Assembly (NCBI RefSeq): GCF_030272895.1
Contig: NZ_JALRNF010000012.1
Coordinates: forward strand, 62,001-126,000
Direction of reading: 5' to 3'
From: Pseudomonas sp. BGr12
GTDB taxonomy: Bacteria > Pseudomonadota > Gammaproteobacteria > Pseudomonadales > Pseudomonadaceae
Length of the DNA: 64,000 nt
Below, one piece after another: positions 57,079-64,000 of this stretch (its first letter is position 1; every line of letters begins with the position of its first letter). The notes under the pieces were generated by a model. It made no database searches. It was given only the letters and a program-made list of their open reading frames with translations, and had not been told where the DNA came from. Both the position numbers and the translations under genes were made by a program.

Positions 57079-58206
57079 CTATCGGCTTTCCAGCAGGGCC
57101 AGCACCGCTTCGGCTGCCTGGTTGGAGGCATCGCGGCGCAGGGTACGGTGAATCTGGTCAAAGCCTTCGGTCTGCTGCGCCCCGCCTTCGACCAGCGGCG
57201 CCAGGGTCCGGGCCAGGGCGTCGGGGGTGGCCGCCTCCTGCAGCAACTCGGGCACCAGCATGCGCTGGGCCAGGAGGTTGGGCAGGGACACATAAGGGCT
57301 TTTGACCAGTCGTTTGAGAATCCAGTAGGTGAGCGGCGCCAGGCGGTAGGCGACCACCATCGGGCGCTTGAACAGCAGCGCTTCCAGGGTCGCGGTACCT
57401 GAGGCGATCAGCACCGCATCACAGGCGGCCAACGCCTGGTGCGAACGACCGTCGAGCAGGGTCAGGGGCAGGTCACGACCTGCCAGCATCTGTTCCAGCT
57501 GGGCGCGACGCTCGGCATTGGCACACGGCGAAATGAACCGAACTCCCGGCACCAGCGCCTGCAATTGCTGGGCGGTGTCGAGGAACAAGGCACCCAGGCG
57601 CCCGACTTCGCCACCCCGGCTGCCCGGCATCAAGGCCACCAGCGGCCCGTCACCCAGGCCCAGTTGCTCGCGGGCAGCGGCGCGATCGGCCTCCAGTGGG
57701 ATGCTGTCGGCCAGCGGGTGGCCGACAAAACGCACCGGTACGCCCTGTTCTTCGTAGAACCTGGCCTCGAAAGGGAACAAGGTCAGCATCAGGTCGCAGC
57801 CTTCGCGGATCTTCAGCACACGTTTCTGCCGCCAGGCCCAGACCGAGGGGCTGACGTAGTGCACGGTCTTGATCCCGGCCTTGCGCAGGTTCAGCTCGAT
57901 ATTGAGGGTGAAATCCGGGGCGTCGATGCCGATGAACACATCAGGGCGTTCGTCGATCAGCGTCTGGATCAGCAATTTGCGCCGCTTGAGCAGCTCGCGC
58001 AGCCGCCCCAGTACCTCGACCAGGCCCATGACCGCCAGGCGCTCCATGGGGAAATACGAGACCAGGCCTTCAGCCTGCATCAGCGGCCCGCCGACACCGA
58101 TAAAGCGTACCTGGGGATGGCGCGCCTTGAGCGCACGCATCAACCCGGCACCCAGGATATCGCCGCTGGCCTCACCCGCCACCAGCGCTACACAGAGTTC
58201 AGCCAT
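57079..58206 (-). CDS. lpxB: lipid-A-disaccharide synthase
   Basis: LpxB (375 residues) joins UDP-diacylglucosamine and lipid X to the lipid A disaccharide at the inner membrane. [28 protein letters not shown] and MPGSRGGEV are the family motifs. It begins 2 bases after lpxA. Confidence 0.98.
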   Translation of the reverse strand: MAELCVALVAGEASGDILGAGLMRALKARHPQVRFIGVGGPLMQAEGLVSYFPMERLAVMGLVEVLGRLRELLKRRKLLIQTLIDERPDVFIGIDAPDFTLNIELNLRKAGIKTVHYVSPSVWAWRQKRVLKIREGCDLMLTLFPFEARFYEEQGVPVRFVGHPLADSIPLEADRAAAREQLGLGDGPLVALMPGSRGGEVGRLGALFLDTAQQLQALVPGVRFISPCANAERRAQLEQMLAGRDLPLTLLDGRSHQALAACDAVLIASGTATLEALLFKRPMVVAYRLAPLTYWILKRLVKSPYVSLPNLLAQRMLVPELLQEAATPDALARTLAPLVEGGAQQTEGFDQIHRTLRRDASNQAAEAVLALLESR

Positions 58207-58208
58207 GA

Positions 58209-58985
58209 TCAGCGCGTGATGCCGCGGGTGGAGTTCTGGATCGACTTGAGGAACACGTCGACTTCAGGGAACTGCGACGCCGGTTCTGCCAGGTCGGCAA
58301 TGGCCTGTTCGACCGTCAGACCCTGGCGATAGACCACCTTGTAGGCGCGACGCAGGGCATGGATGGCGTCTTCGCTGAAGCCGCGACGACGCATGCCCTC
58401 GAAGTTCATGCTGCGCGCTTCGGCAGGGTTGCCGAACACCGTGACGAAGGCCGGCACGTCCTTGCCGATGGCGGTACCCATGCCGGAGAAGCTGTGGGCG
58501 CCGATATGGCAGAACTGATGCACCAGGGTGAATCCGGAGAGGATCGCCCAGTCGTCGACGTGCACATGACCGGCCAGGGCGGTGTTGTTGACCAGGATGC
58601 AATGATTGCCGATGACACTGTCGTGACCGATATGGGCATAGGCCATGATCAGGTTGTGATCGCCCAGGGTGGTTTCCGAGCGATCCTGCACGGTGCCACG
58701 GTGGATGGTCACGCCTTCGCGGATGACATTGTGATCGCCGATCACCAGTCGCGTGGGCTCACCCTTGTACTTGAGGTCAGGGGTGTCTTCGCCTACCGAG
58801 GAAAACTGGTAGATCCGGTTGTGCTTGCCGATACGGGTCGGACCCTTGAGGATCACATGCGGACCGATGACGGTCCCCTCCCCGATCTCGACGTCCGGAC
58901 CGACGATAGACCAAGGGCCGACCTCGACACCGTCGGCGATCTTTGCCGAAGGATCGATGATTGCCCGAGGGTCAATCAAACTCAT
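58209..58985 (-). CDS. lpxA: UDP-N-acetylglucosamine acyltransferase
   Basis: LpxA (258 residues) adds the first 3-hydroxyacyl chain in lipid A synthesis. It has the left-handed beta-helix of hexapeptide repeats ([19 protein letters not shown] onward), the catalytic His in [11 protein letters not shown] and a helical C-terminus. Start overlaps the fabZ stop by 4 bases. Confidence 0.98.
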   Translation of the reverse strand: MSLIDPRAIIDPSAKIADGVEVGPWSIVGPDVEIGEGTVIGPHVILKGPTRIGKHNRIYQFSSVGEDTPDLKYKGEPTRLVIGDHNVIREGVTIHRGTVQDRSETTLGDHNLIMAYAHIGHDSVIGNHCILVNNTALAGHVHVDDWAILSGFTLVHQFCHIGAHSFSGMGTAIGKDVPAFVTVFGNPAEARSMNFEGMRRRGFSEDAIHALRRAYKVVYRQGLTVEQAIADLAEPASQFPEVDVFLKSIQNSTRGITR

Positions 58986-59422
58986 AGTTTACGTTCCGCG
59001 CAGATGATCTCGGCCGAGCATACCGGCTTGCCGTCGACCGATGCCTGGCATTCGAATTTCCAGATCTGGCGCTTGCAGCTGATGAACTTGGCTTCGAGGA
59101 TCAACTGGTCGCCCGGCAGCACTGGCTGACGGAAGCGCAGCTTGTCGGAGCCGACGAAGTAGTACAGGGTACCGTCCGCCGGTTTCACGTCGAGCATCTT
59201 GAAGCCAAGGATACCGGCCGCCTGGGCCATGGCTTCGATGATCAGCACGCCCGGCATGATCGGGTGCGCGGGGAAGTGACCATTGAAGAACGGTTCGTTG
59301 ATGCTGACATTCTTGTAGGCACGAATGCGCTGGGCCTCGACATCCAGGTCCACTACCCGGTCCACCAACAGGAACGGGTAACGGTGAGGCAGGTATTCGC
59401 GAATCTCGTTGATGTCCATCAT
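58982..59422 (-). CDS. fabZ: 3-hydroxyacyl-ACP dehydratase
   Basis: FabZ (146 residues) dehydrates 3-hydroxyacyl-ACP in fatty-acid elongation, competing with LpxA/LpxD for 3-hydroxyacyl chains. The catalytic His in [14 protein letters not shown] and Glu in [10 protein letters not shown] are present. The start [14 protein letters not shown] is chosen; upstream in-frame residues are not conserved. Confidence 0.97.
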   Translation of the reverse strand: MMDINEIREYLPHRYPFLLVDRVVDLDVEAQRIRAYKNVSINEPFFNGHFPAHPIMPGVLIIEAMAQAAGILGFKMLDVKPADGTLYYFVGSDKLRFRQPVLPGDQLILEAKFISCKRQIWKFECQASVDGKPVCSAEIICAERKL

Positions 59423-59533
59423 TTCGGGGGGAAGCCTGTAGTAAAGATAGGGAGCGCCCGCTTTTGCCCGGCGCTCCTTTTGCAAATCAAAAGAGCCAGC
59501 CTTCGGCTATTCACTCTCGATCAGGAAATGGTA

Positions 59534-60589
59534 TCAGCCTTCTGATGAAGGCTGGCCGCCCGAGGTCACGACCTCGACACGCTTTTCCAACTGTTGTAGG
59601 CGTTTCGCCATCTCGTCGAGCTGGCGAATCCGCGCGGCGCTCTTGCGCCATTCACCCAGCGTCTGCATTGCCGTACCGGAAGAATAGGCACCGGGCTCGG
59701 TGATCGAGCGGGTGACCATGGTCATGCCGGATACGAAAACGCCGTCGCAGACATCGATATGCCCTACCATGCCGACACCGCCGGCGATGGTGCAATGCTT
59801 GCCAATCTTGGTACTGCCGGAAATGCCGACACAGGCCGCCATGGCCGTGTGATCGCCGACCTGCACGTTATGGGCGATCTGGATCTGGTTGTCCAGCTTG
59901 ACCCCGTCGCCGATCCGCGTGTCGGCCAGTGCGCCACGGTCAATTGCAGTGTTCACGCCGATTTCGACATCGTCGCCGATGCTCACGCCACCGATCTGGG
60001 CGATCTTCTGCCAGACGCCCTTCTCATTGGCAAAACCGAAGCCTTCACCGCCAATCACCGCGCCGGACTGGATCACTACCCGCTTGCCGATACGCACATC
60101 GTGATACAGCGTTACCCGCGGCGCCAGCCAGCCGCCCTCGCCGATCACGCAACGCGCGCCGATGAAGCAGTGGGCACCGATGGTCACGCCCGGGCCGATC
60201 TGCGCACCGCTCTCGATCACCGCAAAGGCGCCGACACTGGCACCGCCATCCACCTGGGCATCGCTGGCAACCACGGCGCTGGGATGAATTCCCGCTACAG
60301 CCCTGGGCTTTGGATCGAACAGGTGGGAGATGCGTGCGTAGGCGAGGTACGGATCGGGAACGATCAGTGCGTTACCGGCGAACCCTTCGGCGTCGGCAGC
60401 CTTGAGCAGCACGGCGGCCGCATGGCTGCCTTCGAGGTACTTGCGGTACTGGGGGTTGGCAAGAAAGCTCAACTGCCCCGCGCCAGCTTCCTGAAGGGTT
60501 GCCAGGCCAGTGATTTCCAGCTCCTCGGGCCCCTTGAGGGTGGCCCCGAGGAACTCGGCCAGCTGACCGAGTTTCATGGTCGCAGTCAT
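59534..60589 (-). CDS. lpxD: UDP-3-O-acylglucosamine N-acyltransferase
   Basis: LpxD (351 residues) adds the second hydroxyacyl chain of lipid A. It has an N-terminal uridine-binding domain, a hexapeptide beta-helix with catalytic His in [11 protein letters not shown], and a C-terminal coiled segment ([20 protein letters not shown]). Start [15 protein letters not shown] is the family start; it follows skp by 2 bases. Confidence 0.98.
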   Translation of the reverse strand: MTATMKLGQLAEFLGATLKGPEELEITGLATLQEAGAGQLSFLANPQYRKYLEGSHAAAVLLKAADAEGFAGNALIVPDPYLAYARISHLFDPKPRAVAGIHPSAVVASDAQVDGGASVGAFAVIESGAQIGPGVTIGAHCFIGARCVIGEGGWLAPRVTLYHDVRIGKRVVIQSGAVIGGEGFGFANEKGVWQKIAQIGGVSIGDDVEIGVNTAIDRGALADTRIGDGVKLDNQIQIAHNVQVGDHTAMAACVGISGSTKIGKHCTIAGGVGMVGHIDVCDGVFVSGMTMVTRSITEPGAYSSGTAMQTLGEWRKSAARIRQLDEMAKRLQQLEKRVEVVTSGGQPSSEG

Positions 60590-60591
60590 GA

Positions 60592-61095
60592 TCAACGGGA
60601 CTGGTTCATGCGCTCGATGACCTGGCGGGTGATGTCGTACTGAGGCTTGACATCAATGACCGCGCCACGCTCGAGAACCAGGTCGTAACCGCCTTTCTTG
60701 ATCACTTCTTCAACGGCGCCATCCAGCTTCGGCTTCAGTTGCTTGAGCATTTCACGGTCGGCAACGGCCTTGGACTCGTTCAGCTCCTTGGACTGGAACT
60801 GGAAGTCACGGGCTTTCTGCTTGTATTCAAGCTCCAGGCGCTCGCGCTCTGGCTGGGCCATCTTGTCGCCACCGGCGCGAATGCGGTCGGCGATGCCCTT
60901 GGCGCTGCTCTCCAGGTTCTTCAGCTTGGTCAGCTGCGGACCGAACTTCTTCTCCGCGTCAACCGCGTACTTCTTGGCCGCGTCCGATTCGAGCAGGGCC
61001 ATCTGATAGTTCAGGACAGCGATTTTCATTTCGGCGAAAGCCGGGGTTGCGACCAGGGCCGCAGCCAGTACTGCCAGTTGGGTCAACTTACGCAC
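60592..61095 (-). CDS. skp: periplasmic chaperone Skp/OmpH
   Basis: This 167-residue protein has a signal peptide ([21 protein letters not shown], cleavage before EMK) and long charged helices forming the Skp tentacles ([20 protein letters not shown]). It carries unfolded outer-membrane proteins to BamA, encoded 44 bases upstream. Confidence 0.97.
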   Translation of the reverse strand: MRKLTQLAVLAAALVATPAFAEMKIAVLNYQMALLESDAAKKYAVDAEKKFGPQLTKLKNLESSAKGIADRIRAGGDKMAQPERERLELEYKQKARDFQFQSKELNESKAVADREMLKQLKPKLDGAVEEVIKKGGYDLVLERGAVIDVKPQYDITRQVIERMNQSR

Positions 61096-61139
61096 GATGC
61101 ACTCCTACAGAATCCGTTGTCGTTAGCAAGGGGCAGACC

Positions 61140-63488
61140 TTAGAAGGTCTGGCCCAGAGAGAATTGGAACACCTGGGTATCGGCTTCGTCCGGCTTCTTG
61201 ACCGGCATGGCCAGGCTGAAGCTCAGCGGGCCCAGCGCGGTAATCCAGGTGACACCCAGGCCAACGGAGCTGGCCAGGCCCGACAGGCCGACCTTCTCGC
61301 AATCCGGCTTGGAGCCGCAGTTGGTGTCGAACACGTTACCCACATCCCAGAATACCGAGGTGCGCAGCGAGCGTTGGTCCTTGACGAACGGCAGCGGGAA
61401 CAGCACCTCCATACCACCCTGGACGAGGACGTTACCACCGAATGGCAGTGGATCCTGGTCCGGGTCAGGGAGAGTACCCGGGTTGTGACCGTCACTCGGG
61501 GTACTGCGAGGACCCAGGCTGCTGTCCTTGAAGCCACGAACCGAGTTGAAACCACCCGCGAAGTAGTTCTCGTAGAACGGCAGGCCGGAAGTGCCGCCGA
61601 AACCATCACCATAGCCCAGCTCGGTGTGCAGGCGCAGGGTGTAGTCGTTGGTGATCGGCTGGAACAGCTGGCCACGGTAGTCGAGCTTGAAGAACGACAG
61701 GTCGCTGCCCGGGGTGGTCGCCTCGAGCACCAGGCTCTGGGAATGACCACGGGTGGCCAGCACGCCCTTGTTCAGGGTCGATTCGGACCAGCCGGCGGAG
61801 GCCTTGAAGTTCAGGTACTTGTCGCCCTCTTCGTTGACGAAGTCGAAGATCTCGTCGACGGTGTAGGTACCGGTCTTGATCTCGTCCTGCTGGACGGTCA
61901 GGCCGAAGGTCAGGCGCGAGGTTTCGCTGATCGGGTAGCCGACGCTGACACCGGCACCCAGGCTGTCGACCGCATAGCTGGCCACGTCGACATCGAGGTC
62001 GTCGTAGTCGGTGGTGCGGTAGAAGGCGTTGTAGCCCAGGCTGACGCCATCGGCAGTCCAGTAGGGGTCCACGAAGCCGAAGTTGTATCGGCTCTGGTAT
62101 TCGCTGCGGGTCAGGCCGATGGACACCTTGTTACCGGTACCCAGGAAGTTGCTCTGGCTGATCGAACCACCGAGGATCAGACCGGCGCTCTGGGCGAAAC
62201 CGACGCTGGCGGTGATCGAGCCGGAAGCTTGTTCCTCGACGCTGTAGTTGACGTCGACCTGGTCGTCGGTGCCCGGAACAGGCGGGGTCTCGACGTTGAC
62301 TTCCTTGAAGAAGCCCAGGCGCTCCAGACGGGTCTTGGACTGGTCGATCAGGTAGGTCGAGGCCCAGCCGCCTTCCATCTGGCGCATTTCGCGGCGCAGC
62401 ACTTCGTCTTCGGACTTGGTGTTGCCACGGAAGTTGATACGGTTGACGTAGGCACGCTTGCCCGGATCGACCACGAAGGTGATGTCGACGGTATGGTCCT
62501 GGTCGTTCGGTTGTGGCACGCCGTTGACGTTGGCGAAGGTGTAGCCTTCGTTACCCAGGCGGCGGGTGATCAGCTCGGAGGTGGTGGTCATCACCTTGCG
62601 CGAGAACACCTGGCCGGGTTGCACCAGCATCAGCGACTTGACCTGGTCTTCCGGCACCTTGAGGTCACCGGAGAGCTTCACGTCACGTACGGTGTACTTC
62701 TCGCCTTCGTTGACGTTGACAGTGATGTAGACGTGCTTCTTGTCCGGGGTGATCGACACCTGGGTCGAGGCGATGTCCATGTTGATGTAGCCGCGGTCCA
62801 GGTAGTAGGAACGCAGGCGCTCCAGGTCACCGGAGAGTTTTTCGCGGGCGTACTTGTCGTCGTTCTTGAAGAACGACAGCCAGTTGGTGGTCTTGAGCTC
62901 GAACAGGGCGCTCAGGTCTTCGTCGGGGAAGACGGTGTTGCCGACGATGTTGATGTGCTGGATGGCAGCGACGGTGCCTTCGTTGATCTTGATCTTCAGA
63001 CCCACGCGGTTGCGCGGTTGCGGCACGACTTCGGTATCGACCTCAGCCGAGTAGCGGCCCTGGGCTACATACTGGCGCTGCAGTTCGTTACGCACGCCTT
63101 CGAGGGTCGCGCGCTGGAAAATCTCGCCTTCGGACAGGCCGGACTGTTTCAGGCCTTTCATCAGGTCTTCGGTGCTGATGGCCTTGTTGCCTTCGATTTC
63201 GATGCTGGACACCGAAGGACGTTCGACTACGGTAATGATCAGGACGTTGCCGTCACGGCCCAGCTGGATATCCTGGAAGAAACCGGTCTTGAACAGGGCG
63301 CGGGTGGAGTCGACCAGGCGACGATCATCGGCCTCGTCGCCGACGTTCAATGGCAATGCACCAAATACGCTGCCGGCGGAGACCCGCTGCAGGCCATTGA
63401 CACGGATATCGGAGATGGTGAAGGACTCGGCGTGAACTTCAGCGATCATCAGTGCGGCGAGAGCCGCAGTTAGCAGCAGACGTTTCAT
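61140..63488 (-). CDS. bamA: outer-membrane assembly factor BamA
   Basis: BamA (782 residues, Opr86 in P. aeruginosa) inserts beta-barrel proteins in the outer membrane. It has a signal peptide (MKRLLLTAALAALMIAEVHA), five POTRA domains (about 22-420), and a 16-strand barrel with the conserved GFNSVRGF loop and C-terminal QFSLGQTF. The start is the family start. Confidence 0.98.
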   Translation of the reverse strand: MKRLLLTAALAALMIAEVHAESFTISDIRVNGLQRVSAGSVFGALPLNVGDEADDRRLVDSTRALFKTGFFQDIQLGRDGNVLIITVVERPSVSSIEIEGNKAISTEDLMKGLKQSGLSEGEIFQRATLEGVRNELQRQYVAQGRYSAEVDTEVVPQPRNRVGLKIKINEGTVAAIQHINIVGNTVFPDEDLSALFELKTTNWLSFFKNDDKYAREKLSGDLERLRSYYLDRGYINMDIASTQVSITPDKKHVYITVNVNEGEKYTVRDVKLSGDLKVPEDQVKSLMLVQPGQVFSRKVMTTTSELITRRLGNEGYTFANVNGVPQPNDQDHTVDITFVVDPGKRAYVNRINFRGNTKSEDEVLRREMRQMEGGWASTYLIDQSKTRLERLGFFKEVNVETPPVPGTDDQVDVNYSVEEQASGSITASVGFAQSAGLILGGSISQSNFLGTGNKVSIGLTRSEYQSRYNFGFVDPYWTADGVSLGYNAFYRTTDYDDLDVDVASYAVDSLGAGVSVGYPISETSRLTFGLTVQQDEIKTGTYTVDEIFDFVNEEGDKYLNFKASAGWSESTLNKGVLATRGHSQSLVLEATTPGSDLSFFKLDYRGQLFQPITNDYTLRLHTELGYGDGFGGTSGLPFYENYFAGGFNSVRGFKDSSLGPRSTPSDGHNPGTLPDPDQDPLPFGGNVLVQGGMEVLFPLPFVKDQRSLRTSVFWDVGNVFDTNCGSKPDCEKVGLSGLASSVGLGVTWITALGPLSFSLAMPVKKPDEADTQVFQFSLGQTF

Positions 63489-63562
63489 GAAGTCCTTTCT
63501 TATTCCAACTGGCAATAAACGACCCGCCGCAGCACGCGGCAGGTTCGCAATTGAACGAAGCT

Positions 63563-64000
63563 TTACAGTCGACCCAAATCGTTGATCAGGGCGAGCAACA
63601 TCACCCCGACTACCAAACTGATACCGATCTGGATCCCCCAACCTTGCACCCGATCCGAAAGCGGACGACCACGCGCCCACTCGATCAGGTAGAACAGCAA
63701 ATGCCCCCCATCCAGTACAGGAATGGGCAGCAAGTTAAGAACCCCCAGGCTAATGCTCAGGTAGGCGAGGAAATTCAGGAAATCTCCAACACCCGACTGG
63801 GCTGAAGCGCCCGCCACTTTAGCAATGGTTATCGGTCCGCTCAAGTTTTTTACCGAGAGCTCGCCGAACAGCATTTTCTTCAAGGATTCGAGGGTCAGGA
63901 CACTCATGTTCCAGGTCCGCGAAAGCCCCTCGCCAACGGCCTCAAGGGGGCCATAGCTGACTTCCCGAAGCATGGCATCCGGCCACTTCACCGGCTTGAC
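63563..64000 (-). CDS. rseP: RseP site-2 protease, C-terminal part (5' end outside window)
   Basis: The 145 residues are the C-terminal third of RseP (MucP), the inner-membrane zinc protease that cuts the anti-sigma factor RseA/MucA. The zinc-ligand motif NLLPIPVLDGGHL and the last membrane helices are visible. The HExxH motif, PDZ domains and start lie past position 64000. It is upstream of bamA, as in related genomes. Confidence 0.95.
   Translation of the reverse strand, partial: VKPVKWPDAMLREVSYGPLEAVGEGLSRTWNMSVLTLESLKKMLFGELSVKNLSGPITIAKVAGASAQSGVGDFLNFLAYLSISLGVLNLLPIPVLDGGHLLFYLIEWARGRPLSDRVQGWGIQIGISLVVGVMLLALINDLGRL

Overview
The window is a high-GC stretch of a Pseudomonas chromosome. 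Gene order, protein sequences, GacA/RsmZ regulation and the fpr-finR pair point to the P. putida/P. fluorescens lineage; this is inferred from recalled gene families, not from a database search. Nearly all of it is conserved core genome. Both ends are cut inside genes: yebC at the left and rseP at the right.

Left part (1-30.4 kb): yebC, aspS, an FmdB-type zinc ribbon protein, a ribbon-helix-helix protein, a Dps-like protein, a membrane-anchored cold-shock protein, slyX, a HIT protein, oprD with a candidate ArgR site, proS and a lipoprotein. Then come SOS-linked dinB, two tandem initiator tRNA genes, mprF with its lipid-hydrolase partner, kup, rimO, a GNAT acetyltransferase, a pseudouridine-synthase-like protein that has lost its catalytic motifs, a DUF1456 protein, trmO, the divergent fpr/finR pair, dgkA, erdR, a DTW-domain tRNA modification enzyme, a secreted QSregVF-family protein, a small RHH protein, a LOG-family protein, and recX-recA with a clear LexA box.

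Accessory island (31.0-33.1 kb): between pncC (cinA) and mutS, a known tailocin locus in Pseudomonas, there is an S24-type repressor, a holin and a GH19 endolysin but no tail genes. ATGC-rich inverted repeats lie on both sides of the repressor gene. A short, translationally coupled reading frame at the holin/endolysin junction may mark a deletion scar. This is the most unusual part of the window.

Right part (33.2-64 kb): mutS, fdxA, the sRNA gene rsmZ with its GacA upstream activating sequence and an IHF site, then the minus-strand cluster ispF-truD-surE-pcm-nlpD-rpoS. Next are the formaldehyde detoxification genes adhC-fghA with the divergent regulator gfnR, and ispD, ftsB, eno, kdsA, pyrG, tilS, accA, dnaE, rnhB, lpxB, lpxA, fabZ, lpxD, skp, bamA and rseP. 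The last block links envelope biogenesis (lipid A, BamA, Skp, RseP) to fatty-acid and DNA synthesis. REP-type palindromes occur at several gene ends. I saw no insertion sequence, CRISPR array or replication origin.
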